The translations under genes and the position numbers were made by a program. A DNA stretch of 64,000 bases from Annona cherimola (lineage: Eukaryota > Streptophyta > Magnoliopsida > Magnoliales > Annonaceae). Positions 48,204 to 59,949 of this stretch are shown piece after piece (position 1 is the first letter of the stretch; the number at the start of each line of letters is the position of its first letter). The notes under the pieces are model-generated. The model was not told where the DNA came from. It saw nothing but the letters and a program-made list of their open reading frames with translations, and made no database searches. The DNA lies in the NCBI GenBank assembly GCA_030490835.1, contig CM059973.1, positions 82,723,221 to 82,787,220 of the forward strand, read 5' to 3'.

Positions 48204-49782
48204 TGAAATTATTAGGGAATACGGATACAGCTGGGTTGCTTGAGGGATTGAAAATGGGATGAAAAACATGGTGGAAATAGGAATTAGTACCAGTAAAAAA
48301 GTAAAGGAATTTTCATACATTGGTGTAAACGGCCGTAGTATCATACAACTTCGACGTTAAGCTTTTATTAAATGAATATAAACAACAACAGTTGATAAAG
48401 TAGAAGCGTTTCATCCGTCAATGGCCAAGAAAAATACGTAAATGTGCAAACTCTTTATTTATTTGAGTCAATATGTAGAGAGAAGTTAAGCCTTCATAGT
48501 ACCAAGTCCAACCTCAATTACGTACAAAAATTTGGCAATGTTGCTTTGCCATTGCCGCAATCGAATTCGATTTATAAATTGGATTCCATTCATATGAAGA
48601 TACCAACCTCACGCCTTTTGATTTCCTCATCCTGTTCATGTAAACGTCTAAGGTTAACGTTGAAGGAACACAGATTGTTAGGTCAAGTTTAAACTGACCT
48701 AAGATTGCAACATGGGTTCTGAATAACTGAATGGGTGAAAATGAATTAAACTTGCAAGATTATCTGAAAATAATTCTTTTCGATAAGAAGAATTTAGCTA
48801 TAACCCAGGAATAAATGACTATGACCCGGAAGACAATAGATACAATAAAATATAAAGAAGGTCAAAATTTTCTCAGACACAGCGGATTTCTTTGGGAAAA
48901 AAAAAAACAAAAGAGAAATCAAATCATTTAAAAGTAGAGCCATGATCTGGTTAGGGCTTACTTCCGCCGGCCGCTCAAAAAATTACGAGAATGCCGTTGT
49001 CTTTAAAAATAAAAAATAGATATTTGAAAATATCCAAAAACGGTAAAACTAGATTTATATATTTAATACACATGACTTGACATGTTTATGAAAAAATAAA
49101 TAAAGCCTAAAAATATATCTTTTAGCCCGCCTAAATAAACCTTTACTTAGGTTGGGCTAACCGGATTATGGCTTTTAAATATGTCAAACATATATATCAT
49201 TATATAATAAATATTAAATTAGTTTAAAAGATTTATACACTTATTCTAAAGATAATTTGTAATGCGACTTATGAATTCTCAGCAATTATATGTATAACCC
49301 TTGATAAAAAATTATAATAGTTCGAGTATTATAAATTTACTAAGATATATTGATCAATAAATTTTGTTATGAATAAACTCGCTTTTTTTCTACTCCCTCA
49401 GAATCACAATTAATTAAGTTATCAATTGTGCAATGTATAACATAAAATATATATAAATAGATAGATAAAAAGGCCATGTCCGAGGTATAGTGACTAACAG
49501 CAATACAGACATTATTTCGGCCTAATGGCGGACCCCAAATCGGTTTTGGCGGTTTGCTTTCATCTGATCTTAACAGGGCCCGGGGCGGTTGGGCCTTACC
49601 CCGCGGGTCAATGTGCCCATGTTTTCTGGACAGCCGAAACATTTTCGAAGAATCACAGATATGCCCAAAAATAGGCGCAACAAATGATTTGTGGTCGGAG
49701 CCGACTGCAGTGGTTCACATGTAATCTGGAGTGATGACTGATGAGACCGAAACCGGATAAACAACCAATTCCAATGGACATT
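48204..49782. other. spacer, no gene seen
   Basis: Mostly AT-rich. Near 48960-49150 the words GTCTTTAAAAAT and ATTTAATACAC.TGA recall the tandem unit at 22630-22720, suggesting another dispersed repeat. GC rises again at 49510-49640 without a convincing frame. Confidence 0.35.
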
Positions 49783-49790
49783 GTAGGATC

Positions 49791-50700
49791 TAGGGGTGCA
49801 ACTCGGGCTCATGAAACTTGAGTTCACCTCAACCCTAACCCTAACCCTATTTGTAAAACTTCAACCCTAACCCTAACCCTAACCCTATTTTTGAAATTCG
49901 GGCTCGGGTTAAGTTTCGAGTTGAGTTTCGGGTTGACATCTTCTATTAATATGTCTTTGTTACTCATTTTATATATAATTTTTTATCACAAATCTATTAT
50001 ATAAAAAAGTTTTAAAAACAATTTATTGTATGAAATTAAGAAAATTTCAAATACTGCTTAAGAGTAGAAAGAAAGAAACCTGTTTTGAGCATTCTCTTTG
50101 TATCTAGTAGAATATGGATTATGTGTAAACGTTGTCAATAAAATTGTATTATTAATCATTAATTGTATTTTTTTACTCCTCTATTGTTTTAAGCTTATTT
50201 TACAACTATAATTTTAAAGTTCTCATAAATTTTTCCGTTGGAAAAAAAGATCTCAAAAAAATTTAATATTTAGTATCACAGGATTTCGTTGGTCAAAAGG
50301 CTTCAGTAGAAAAGGTGTGAAGAGTAATTTTTTTAAAAAAAACTGTTGGACCTATATCGTAATGTAAATTGGGAATAGGTATTTTGTTGAAATCAGTTAA
50401 GACGTTAGATTGTCTCGGCGATGAGCTATCTATGCCTGTCATGCCGTACTCCTGTTATCCATCATCCATCCATGAGTAATATGTTATTATTATAATATAT
50501 TATTAATATAATATAAATTATATTTTTTTATATAAATGCAAATTCGGGTTCGGGTTTACAGGGTTCGGGCTTGCCTGAACCCGAAACCGAGACCTATTTG
50601 AGTTCGGGTTCGGGTTGAAAATCTCAGAGTTTCAACATTGCATTTTTTCGGGGTTCGGCGGGCCGGGTTCGGGCCGAACCCGGCCCAAGTTGCACCCATA
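49791..50700. mobile_element. non-autonomous hAT-type element, 910 bp
   Basis: The ends TAGGGGTGCAACTCGGGCTC and AAGTTGCACCCATA are inverted and flanked by perfect 8-bp duplications GTAGGATC at 49783-49790 and 50701-50708. Subterminal arrays consist of CCCTAACCCTAA words at the left and GGGTTCGGG words at the right. The AT-rich centre has no transposase. The ends resemble those of the element at 19255, so they are probably relatives. Confidence 0.9.
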
Positions 50701-50708
50701 GTAGGATC

Positions 50709-51122
50709 CTGTTGGGGAAGCTCGAATCGGCACAGGATCATACCAGCTTGGATGGTCTGTTCGCCGCATGTTTAGGGAGTAAAATATTCGCTTTTTATTG
50801 CAATTTCAGAATGCCAAAGGGCAAAGTTGAAGTTCGGCAAAGCAGGATCTTTATCAAATATCAATTAATTGGAAAGTCTCCATTGTTAAGGTAGACTCCG
50901 TCAGGCAAACCAACTTGACTACTTACGGCTGAAAGTGATGCATTTATTTCGTGTACATTTCTTATTTTTTATGCATAAATTTATCCGTTCATTTGCCGGT
51001 CCAATTCCAAATGCAAACTACTTATGCATTCAGACTACCCTAAAGGTTACATAGATTTAGTCGCACATATTTGCAATAAAAACATTCAATGCTTATAAAG
51101 TATAGTATTACTATTATTATTG

Positions 51123-51153
<31 letters not shown>

Positions 51154-52766
51154 GGGACTTGTAAAAATACAACTTTGGCACGTGACCGCTTTTGCAAAGA
51201 AAAAAAAGAAAAAGAAAAAGAAAAAGAAAAAAGAAAAGGTATCCCCGTACGCAGTCCTGTTCCTAGGAATCAGTCACACTGCACTGCACTTTGTAACACG
51301 TCGTCACTGGATATAAGAGGCATTTGTACACGTTTTACCAATAGGAACAAAATTGGAATTTCATAGTTGGATATACATGCAAGTAGCAACTTTTATGAAT
51401 TTGATTGAGCTTCCTGGGATTTGATCAAACTTTCTTATGTTTAATAGATTTTCAAAATCATTTGAAAAAGTTTTGACGTATATATATATTGGCTGCCAGT
51501 GGAGCGTATTAACTGATTTTATCAGAATCGAATCATGTGATGAATTTTAACTAAACTCGACCGCGTTATTGAATGCGAGCCCATGAGCATGATCAAACCT
51601 TCCAAAGGTCATTGAATTTGGTTAACCAGACTTCACCGAGCTTGAGAAATCAATGAATTTCGGTTATACGACTCTATCCCCTCTTAATGGGCTTGATAAG
51701 CTTGATTAAAACTAGAGGTATAAATATAATTGCTTTCAACCCAAACGCGACTAACTCAACCTAACTTGTATTACGCGTTTTGGAACAAATAAATTTTATG
51801 ATCCGATTTAAATGAACCCGGTTTTAAAAGTAGGTTGGCTGGGTTAGATATTTTTCAACCCACCCTGACTGGATTTAATATATTAGTATAAAACATAATA
51901 ACTTATTAAAAATAATCTTATATTAATACATAATACATAAAAATTAGCTAGACATTATTGCTTTGAAATAATATTATTTTACAATTATATTACTGTATAA
52001 GCCATAAATGGTAAGATATTCCTATGTTATTGTATAAGGATTAATATTTATTTTTCATATAAATTTATACTTTAAAATAGATTTAATTAAGCAAAATATT
52101 TTAAATATTATATATTTTATTAACTCAATTTCTAACTAGAACTCAACCAATTTCTATAAGGTGAAAACAAGGTTGCGTTGAAGTTTAAAAAATAATATTG
52201 AAAGTAGGATTGAATTAAAATTTTACCGGCAGTATAAGATTATGTTTACCCCAACCTGATTTATACTCCTAATTAGCAAGCTTGATCAGACAAATGAGTT
52301 TGATGTTGCGACATGGATACAACTTTCCTGTCAAGCGAAACTCTTAAATAATTTTTTTTAACTGCTGCATTGCCCCAGAATTATCAGTTGCAAATACCTA
52401 CTTAACTTAGGACAGCAAAAGGTTTTGTGGTCAAAAATAAAATTTTTAGCCGGAATAACGACCATACAAACAACTTGCAAGGTTCATTTGTTATTCAAAC
52501 GGGCATATAATATCTATTTTTACCAAGATCAAGTACCTCCTATATGTATTTTTTTTTTTTTAAGTGAGTGATAAAAATTACAGTTTGCTTGGTTCTCTAA
52601 CCCCTTCCCCCTCACAATATATATATATAAAGAGTCGAACGTAGTTTCTATTAGCGATGAATAACATTCATTGGAAATTACCGAAGTGGGTTCTCAGTAA
52701 ACCGATACTTTCTACTAGCAACGAATAATATTTAAATAATATTACTGAAGTATAGCTATTGAAGCC
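50709..52766. other. AT-rich spacer with microsatellites, no gene seen
   Basis: It holds a TTA run (51111-51153) and an A-rich AAAAAG run (about 51197-51238). Around 51520-52280 words such as CAACCCACCCTGAC hint at worn transposon subterminal repeats. No coding region is supportable. Confidence 0.4.
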
Positions 52767-53003
52767 TCATACAGCATTTATGTGAGAGTTCGTTCCCAGG
52801 TGTTGCCCCTTCTCCGCCTTCCTCTTCATGTTCGTATTCCGCATGATTAAAAGCAGCCCGTGGCTAATTACACCGAAAACAATAAAAACAATTAGACACA
52901 AAATAACAGGTCGGATCTCATAAATTAAGCCATTCATGTCAAAGATATTTAACCACAATGAACCATTTAAGCCAAGCCAACAGACGAGAGGAACAGCTCC
53001 CAT
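52767..53003 (-). CDS. small predicted membrane protein, unidentified
   Basis: A 78-codon frame from ATG 53003 to TGA 52767 (MGAVPLVCWLGLNG start). It has one clear membrane segment (PVILCLIVFIVFGVISHG, residues about 32-49) and a basic tail (RNTNMKRKAEKGQH). An in-frame TGA lies 12 bases upstream, so it is its own frame or the last exon of a spliced gene. The first base of the 90-bp host duplication overlaps its ATG. I do not recognise a family. The chromovirus lies directly upstream, so any promoter or earlier exon has been separated. Confidence 0.3.
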   Translation of the reverse strand: MGAVPLVCWLGLNGSLWLNIFDMNGLIYEIRPVILCLIVFIVFGVISHGLLLIMRNTNMKRKAEKGQHLGTNSHINAV

Positions 53004-53092
53004 CGGACGGCTTCAGCCCGCCCACTCAAACAGGCAGTACCTGTGATCAGTGTTATAGGACCTCAACTTCCATTCCATGAGATACAATATAC
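53003..53092. repeat. 90-bp host direct repeat, left of the chromovirus
   Basis: It matches 58901-58990 with few substitutions (TCG.ACGGCTTCAGCCCG...GATACAA.ATAC). It ends one base before the 5' LTR. Typical integrase duplications are 4-6 bp, so this is unusual. Confidence 0.85.
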
Positions 53093-53093
53093 T

Positions 53094-53463
53094 TGATATG
53101 GGCGGTTCAAGAGGAGCAGAGTCATCTGGAGGAGGTTAACGACTGCCAAGCTTCAAGGATGCCAGCCCAGGTCCAGCAAGGTCCAGCAAGGTCCACGTGT
53201 GCTCAGGCCACATGAAAATATTCAAGCTAGGGAGAGGCTTAACCTTTAAGCAACAGGTGCTATTGTGGCATCTGTTAGTTAGCAGCAGGGATCGTGCAAT
53301 GTAATAAAAGGAGAGCATGTTCTGTTAGATAGTTGTTGTCTGTTTTCTTTTCTTGTAAACCAAGATATGAGGAGATGTTCCCTCCCAAAGAAGAACCCCG
53401 TTGCATGAAAGCTATCAGCGAGAATTGAATCTACATTGCGGTTTTGCTAGAAGATTCATATCA
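53094..53463 (+). repeat. 5' LTR of the chromovirus
   Basis: The 370-bp LTR runs from TGATATGG to TCATATCA, ending one base before the primer site. Relative to the 3' LTR it lacks about 17 bp near the start and has a duplicated GTCCAGCAAG unit (about 53171-53190). It carries TGTAATAAAAGG, a possible TATA/poly(A) region, near 53301. Confidence 0.85.
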
Positions 53464-53464
53464 T

Positions 53465-53476
53465 TGGTATCAGAGC
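53465..53476 (+). promoter_or_regulatory. primer-binding site, initiator tRNA-Met
   Basis: TGGTATCAGAGC is an exact match to the common plant initiator-Met complement and lies two bases after the LTR end. Confidence 0.9.
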
Positions 53477-53522
53477 TCAGGGAAGTAGCGAACTGGTGCG
53501 GAGAGGTAGACGTTCGTGTTCA

Positions 53523-54660
53523 ATGATACCCACTCCATTCAGAGTTGCGAAGCAATCCATGGAAAAGGTAAATCCCATGTGCAGTAGCAGCAATACTTCT
53601 GCTGAACTTGTTGGTCAGGGAGTTGACACTCGTTTCTCAAAATTAGAGCGTGAGGTAACATGCATGGGAAAAGATGTGTCTAACTTGAGCCAGCAACTTA
53701 AAGATCTGCAAACAGGTATAAACATTCTTCTCGATCCTAGTAGAAATAATAAAAGGGCTGGGAAGCGTGCTATTAATTCTTCGTCATCAGGTGACGACTG
53801 GTCGTCAGATGATGACAGAGAGGAAGCGGCTGAGCATCTTTATGCTCCTGGCTAAACTGGTCGTGATAGTTCAGATGTTGAATCAGAATTTCAGTCTGAG
53901 CCGAGATCAGGGGGTCTTCGAAGTAATCATGGCCAATCTACACAACAACGCATGCCTGGTCATTTTCAACAAGGGAGGTTGGATTTTCCGATATTTTCTT
54001 CAAGAGATCCAAATTCTTGGATATTGCAGGCTCAAATTTACTTTGAACTAACAGATACTCCGGTTGAAGAGAGAGTGCGCATAGCTTCTTATCATTTGGA
54101 AGGGCCGGCGATCCAGTGGTTTTATTGGGTACGGTAATGTCGGTTGGTGGGGACATGGAGGAAGTTTTGTAAGTATCTCAAAATCAGATTTGAATTAGCT
54201 AACCAGATTGATGTGGATGAAGCATTGACTAAGATTTATCAACGTGGGAAATTAGAAGATTATCTGGAAGAGTTTGAATGCCTTTGTAACAGATGTACGG
54301 GTTGGACAAAAACGGCGTTGGTGAAATCTTTTATAGCAGGACTGAAGGAAGAGATTGGATCCGAGGCTAGGATGTTAGCACCAAAACGGTTGGCCGATGC
54401 TATTGTGTGGGGAAAGAGGTTCAATGATAAATTCATGAGAACCAAGGCATTACCCAGGTCCAATAAAGGATGGGCTTCCATAGTTGTCGATGCAGGGTCC
54501 AAGGCAAGGAAGGAGGTGCACCCAAGTGGTGCTTGACTAGTGGTTCCAGTCAAGAAAATGACTTGGGAGCAATTACAAGATAAAAGGAAACAAGGTTTAT
54601 GTTACACTTGTGATGAGAAATACTCGAGAGATCACAAGTGTCCTAATAAACAATTGTGTG
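53523..54660 (+). pseudogene. chromovirus gag
   Basis: ATG 53523 opens a frame with a coiled-coil segment (residues about 40-75) and an acidic Ser/Asp patch. Stops at 53853, 54135 and 54537 and a shift near 54140 break it. The capsid core is visible in the SSRDPNSWILQAQIYFEL and GKLEDYLEEFECL segments. The nucleocapsid knuckle is CYTCDEKYSRDHKC (54600-54641). Confidence 0.85.
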
Positions 54661-54779
54661 TGCTGCAACATGAGTGGCAAGATGAGCTATCGGAGGACAA
54701 TGAAGAGTTTCCTTCTGAACAGGAGAAGGAAGAACAATGTCTGTCAAATCAAGAATCTTGCACAATTTCATTGCAAGCA

Positions 54780-57700
54780 ATGTCGGGGGAAGATTCATTT
54801 CAATTACTAAAAGTAAAAGGGCACATAAATAGAGTGGAAGTGATTGTGATGATTGATTGTGGAAGTACTAACAATTTTATCCATCAAAAGTTGCTGCGTC
54901 GACTAGGCTTAACTGTACAGGCCATGGGAAAATTCAGAGTCATGAACAGAGACGGAAGTTATTTGGAAGGGCAAGGGGTTTGTCGGCAAGTGGCGGTGGT
55001 ATTGGCAGGGGGTACTCATTGTGTTGACTTGCTGCCTTTAACATTGGGAGGCACGGATGTGGTCTTGGGAATAGCCTGGTTAAGGGGTTTAGGAGAGGTA
55101 ACTTCAAATTGGAAATAGATGACTTTAAGCTATCAGTTGGCAGGGTAGAAGTATCAATTGAAAGGCCTTCAACCACAAGACATTCAACCAACTTCTGGTT
55201 CATAGTTATTGAAGATGAGTAAAACATATTGTCAATTTTTTATGTTGCATGGAGCAGAAGATGCACTCCAATTAGTAGGAGCACAGAAGGATGAACAGAC
55301 TGCTACTCTGGAGGCATTGTTGGATCACTTTACTGATGTGTTTGAGGATCCCGGTGGATTGCCACCAATGAGAGAGGCGAATCATTCAATCCAATTGATT
55401 CCCAATGCAGCACCTGCTTCTATTCGACCCTTTTGTTACCCACATCATCAAAAACAAGAAATCGAAGCTCAAGTTCATGAACTCTTACAGAAAGGGTGGA
55501 TTCAGCCAAGTAGTAGCCCATTTTCAGCACTTGTTCTTTTGGCGAAAAAGAAAGACAATTCGTGGAACTTCTGTATTGATTATAGAGCTTTGAATAATAT
55601 TACTATTAAAGATAAGTTCCAAATTCCTGTGATAGAAGAATTGTTGGATTAAATTGCTGGCGCTTGCGTTTTTTCTAAACTGGATTTAAGGTCTGGTTAT
55701 CATCAAATCAGGATGAAACCAGAGGGTACTCACAAGACTGCGTTCCGAACGCACCATGGGCAATACGAGTATTTAGTCATGCCCTTTGGATTATCCAATG
55801 CTCCTGCCACATTTCAGAGCCACATGAACCGAGTTTTTGCTCCATTTCCTCGAAAGTTTGTTCCTATATTTTTTATGACATTTTATTTTTAGTAAATCTT
55901 GGGAATGTCACTTACTGCATGTCCGTCAGGCCTTAGAAAGTCTTCAGCGGCATCAGCTTTTGGCCGACAGGAAGAAATGTGCATTTGGGAAGCTGCAAAT
56001 AGGGTATTTGCGGCATTTGATTTCAGCAAAAGGGGTTAAACCAGATCCAGATAAGGTTCAGTGCCTTCAAGAATGGCCTGTTCCCAAAACAGTTAAGCAA
56101 CTGAGGGGCTTTTTGGAATTGTCAGGCTATTACCGGCGCTTCATACGTCACTATGGGTTGAATGCAGCCCCTCTTACAGCTCTACTTAAAAAGGATGCAT
56201 TTGTTTGGTCTGAGACTGCCACTGTTGCTTTTGTCCAATTGAAGCAAACTTTGAGTACCTCACCTATTTTAAAACCCTCAAATTTTTCAAAACTCTTTAT
56301 TATAGAGTGTGATGCTTCGGGAAGGGGTGTGGGAGTTGTACTTAGTCAAGATGGCCATCCTATAACTTTTTTCAGTAAAGCTTTGTCCTTACAACATCAT
56401 GGCGAAACAGTTTACGAACAAGAGTTGATGGCTATTGTGTTGGCTGTGAGAAAATGGCGGCCATACTTGCTCGGTCATTGATTTCTAGTAAGGACTGATC
56501 ATACAGTCTTAAACATTTATTAAAATAGCGTATTCTCACTCCTGACCAACAGCGGTGGATGACAAAATTAATGGGATATGATTTTGCTGTTGAGTATAAA
56601 AAAGGGAGCTGTAATAGTGCTGCTGATTCCTTGTTCCGACAAATGGCTTTAGCTTCAATGGCTGTGATAGAACTATCTTGTCCTCTTTGGCATGAAGTGT
56701 TGGAAGAGAATCGGACTGCCCCTTCTTTATCCATGTTACGGAATGAAATCACAGTTGATCCACAATCACACCCTCTCCATATAGTTCAGAATGGTCTTCT
56801 TTATCATAGGGGACGAATTGTTATACCTGCCACAAGTCAGTTGATTCCCAAGCTCTTCGAATTTTTTCATGATTCGATCATAGGTGGCCATGAAGGGGTG
56901 CATCATACCTTCAAACACATTAATGGGCATCTCTATTGGAAGGGAATGCGTGACAGTATCCGCCGTTTAATTGCTTCTTGCGATACTTGAAACCGAGTGA
57001 AATACTCTACCATGAAGCCAGCAGAGTTATTACAGGCAATTCCATTACCACAGCAATTATTGCAGGAAGTGACCATGGATTTCATAGACGGGTTACCGTT
57101 TTTCAAAGGTAAATTCGTGATTTTTGTGGTAGTTGATCGCCTTTCCAAGTATGCACATTTCGCTGCTCTTGGTCACCCGTTCTCGGCCCCTAGGGTTGCT
57201 AAAGTATTCATCCATGAGGTGGTTAGGTTGCATGGGTTACCACAGTCCATCATTTCAGATCGGGATCCTGTGTTTTTGAGCCATTTTTGGAGTTCCTTGT
57301 TCAAGGAACAAGGGGTTCATCTCAAGCACTCTACTTCCTATCATCCCCAATCAGACGGCCAGACTGAAGTCACCAATCGAACCATCGAATGCCATCTTCA
57401 ACAACCCCGTCGCTAGTTGGATTTATTACCTTGGTGTGAGTTTTGGTACAACACAGCTTACCACACTGCCATTGGCATGTCCCCATTCACGACTCTCTAT
57501 GGATATGACTCCCCTAGCATTGCTCCTTATGAGGCTAGATCAACCAATATTGCAGAGGTCAATGAATTGTTACTTGCTCGGGACCAAACTCTGCAATTGT
57601 TAAAGGATAATTTACAATTATCCCAACACTGTATGAAGATGAAGGCAGATAAGCATCGACGGGAGGAAGTGTTTCAGCTTTGGTTTATCTAAAGTTACAC

Positions 57701-58560
57701 CCTTTTCGACAAGTGTTTGTGCTTCCAACTCATTGTCATAAATTGGCTCCTTGATATTATGGGCCCTATCCAATTTTGGAGCAAATTAGTCGAGTGGCTT
57801 ATCGGCTTAAGCTTCCTACTGACTGTCGAATTCATCCAACATTTCATGTTTCACTTCTCAAGCGTTGCCTTGGGGATCAACCATCCACCATCGAGCTGCC
57901 TCCTACAGATGAACTTGATGAGTTGACTATGGAGCCCCAGCAGGTTTTATCTACTCGTCACGTCTTGCGTGGCCATAGCTTTTGTACACAGCTTCCCATT
58001 CGTTGGAAGGGCTTACCGCTAGGGGTGGGAATCGGGGCGGGTCGACCCGTGACCCGCCCGCCCTGTTTAATACCAGGGCGAGTTGGGGCAAAATTCGATT
58101 TTTTTACAGGCTGGCGGAGGGGTCAAGGCAGGTCGGGGCGGACCTACCTGCTGACCCATTTTCTGATATTTTGCATTAAAAAGAAAAACCTCGTTCAATG
58201 CTAATTTTCATGTTTTATTTAATTATTTATATTTACCTTGACTGATTAATAATAGATTCAAGCATATAGTAGTTAAATTTAATATAAATTTGTCTTTATA
58301 CTTGATAGTTTTATAAATTTTTAAAAACTTCTTACTTGACCCGCAGTTTTTTTACTCGACTCGTTGACCCGATACCGACCCGAATTTTGTCTCAAGACCT
58401 TGTAGAAAAAAATAAGGGTCAAACAAGATTTTTAAAAATAAGGGTCATGGTTGGGCACACCCCGACCCGCCCCGATTCCCACCCCTACTTACCGCGGTCT
58501 GACGCCACTTGGGAAAATACGGGGCAATTCCGCAACCTATTTCCTTCTTTTATCCTGGAG
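54780..58560 (+). pseudogene. chromovirus pol (PR-RT-RH-IN-chromodomain)
   Basis: Protease: IDCGSTNNFIH near 54855, with Cys where Ser is usual in [41 protein letters not shown] and [12 protein letters not shown]; the catalytic YxDD block near 55860-55890 is destroyed by a shift. RNase H: IIECDASGRGVGVVL and ETVYEQELMAIVLAVRKW. Integrase: GGHEGVHHT in the zinc part, then D in MDFIDGLP, D in ISDRDPVF and E in SDGQTEVTNR. The chromodomain (IRWKGLP) is split by a hAT MITE at 58020-58487 and resumes with DATWEN. At least eight stops interrupt the frames. Confidence 0.85.
58020..58487. mobile_element. hAT-type MITE, 468 bp, in the chromodomain
   Basis: The ends TAGGGGTGGGAATCGGGGCG and CGCCCCGATTCCCACCCCTA form a perfect inverted repeat, flanked by 8-bp duplications CTTACCGC at 58012-58019 and 58488-58495. 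Subterminal GGGTCGACCCG-type words are present. It is younger than the chromovirus it interrupts. Confidence 0.93.
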
Positions 58561-58589
58561 GACCAAGATTGTTTTCAAGTGGGGGAGGA

Positions 58590-58899
58590 TGATATGGACG
58601 GAAGACAGTTGCAGGCGGTTCAAGAGAAGCGGAGTCATCCAAAGGAGGTTAACAACTGCCAAGCTTCAAGGATGCCAGCTCAGGTCCAATAAGGTCCACG
58701 TGTGCTTAGGCCACATGAAAATATTCGAACTAGGGAGAGGCTTAACCTTTAATCAACAAGTGTTATTGTGACATTTGTTAGTTAGCAGCAGGGATCATGC
58801 GATGTAATAAAAGAAGAGTATTCTGTTAGATAGTTGTTGTCTGTTTTCTTTTCTTGTAAACCGAGATATGAAGAGATGTTCCCTCCCAAAGAGGAACCC
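58590..58899 (+). repeat. 3' LTR of the chromovirus, 3' end missing
   Basis: It starts TGATATGG right after the polypurine tract and matches the 5' LTR up to GAACCC. The last 65 bp of the LTR are absent and host repeat DNA follows directly. Confidence 0.85.
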
Positions 58900-58900
58900 T

Positions 58901-58990
58901 TCGAACGGCTTCAGCCCGCCCACTCACACAAGCAGTCCCTGTGATCAGTGTTATAGGACCTCAACTTCCATTCCATGAGATACAACATAC
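58901..58990. repeat. 90-bp host direct repeat, right of the chromovirus
   Basis: This is the partner of 53003-53092. Read on the minus strand, the host sequence to the right flows through this repeat and would continue into 53002 and below if the element and one copy were removed. Confidence 0.85.
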
Positions 58991-59213
58991 CATCAACAAG
59001 TCAAAAGTATATTAAAACCATGCACTAAGCGGAAATTAATTTATGGTCCACGCATGGCCTAGGCAACTTCAATTTCCGGTCATATAAATGTAAATCACAT
59101 AGCCGTAAAGTAGCAAACATCTGTGCAAACTATACAAGCACGCATTCCGAAATTACAGCAAAGTTCCAACTCGGCGCTAATTTATACTGGAAATTTTGCC
59201 ATTAAGGCCTCTA

Positions 59214-59367
59214 TGTAGTACACTCTTTTGACCGGACTCTAGTACCCGGCGTTTCAACTGAAACTGGCCAAGTGGCGTTCTTGCAAAAGAGGTTGTACAG
59301 GAAGTCAGGAACACCGACAGACTCAATGTATACATTCCAACCACCAGAGTACCAGACTCGTGCGTCT
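59214..59367 (-). pseudogene. C-terminal remnant of an unidentified protein gene
   Basis: On the minus strand 50 codons read with strongly protein-like composition (ARVWYSGGWNVYIESVG, then DFLYNLFCKNATWP) and end at TAG 59216-59214. The left edge of the frame coincides with the terminus of a MITE at 59369, so the upstream part is either cut off or lies beyond the insertion. I do not recognise the family. The host 3' region then runs into the 90-bp repeat next to the chromovirus. Confidence 0.35.
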
Positions 59368-59368
59368 A

Positions 59369-59588
59369 GGGTTTGTTTAATAAAGTTATAAAACTTTAAA
59401 TGGAAAACTTTTAGTATATAAGAAAATAATGTGACATAATATAAATAATGATGACGATGAAGAAAATAAATTAGATATATAAATAATATTAATTAAAAAA
59501 TTCAAAAGTAAGACAATTATATTCGGAGGGAAAAAATTAGTTAAAAAAATAATTATGAAGAATAATTAAAATTTTTTATTTGCAAATT
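59369..59588 (-). mobile_element. MITE remnant abutting the gene remnant
   Basis: It starts GGGTTTGTTTAATAAAG and follows the family's purine-rich strand (AAAATAATGTGACATAATAT). The right end is eroded. CTA precedes the left end. Confidence 0.5.
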
Positions 59589-59610
59589 TGTAGTAAATAA
59601 ATGGAACACC

Positions 59611-59949
59611 TATGCACTCGGGTGCAATGAGAATCATCACATCTACTTGTACTACCCGCATTTTTAAAAAAATTTTTATAAAATTATTAATCTAAATGTA
59701 TTTAACAAGTATATTAATTTTACTATTTTTAAAAAAATTTAAATATTTTTCCGTGTTTTTAAGATAAGAAATCATTGGCATCTTTACAAAAGATGTCATT
59801 GATTTTTTAAAAACACAAAATATTTAAAAATTTTCAAAAATAATAAAAATTAATACACATATTAAACATAATCACGTAAAAATTGTATAAAAAAATTTAC
59901 AAAAAAAAATTCAAAAATAAATGTATACACCCAGGTGCATTAATGCATA
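59611..59949. mobile_element. palindromic MITE, 339 bp
   Basis: The ends TATGCACTCGGGTGCA and TGCATTAATGCATA are inverted. The two halves pair along most of their length around a centre near 59780 (CATTGGCATCTTTACAAAAG, then GATGTCATTG). It is non-coding and can fold into one long hairpin. Confidence 0.65.

Larger units (their letters stand above)
53094..58899 (+). mobile_element. Ty3/gypsy chromovirus, degenerate
   Basis: In order: 5' LTR, tRNA-Met primer site, gag with zinc knuckle, protease, reverse transcriptase, RNase H, integrase (zinc part then D,D,E), chromodomain, polypurine tract (GTGGGGGAGGA) and a truncated 3' LTR. This domain order and a chromodomain define chromoviruses. Short LTRs and a compact size (about 5.3 kb without the inserted hAT) suggest a Reina-like clade, which is inference. 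Stops and frameshifts occur in every domain, so it is not autonomous. Confidence 0.9.

Noticed and set aside
49831..49887. Interstitial telomere repeat (CCCTAA)n
   Set aside because: The words lie within the subterminal array of a hAT-type element with intact 8-bp duplication. Related elements carry similar CCCTACCC and CCCTTACCC words, so this is element structure and not telomeric DNA.
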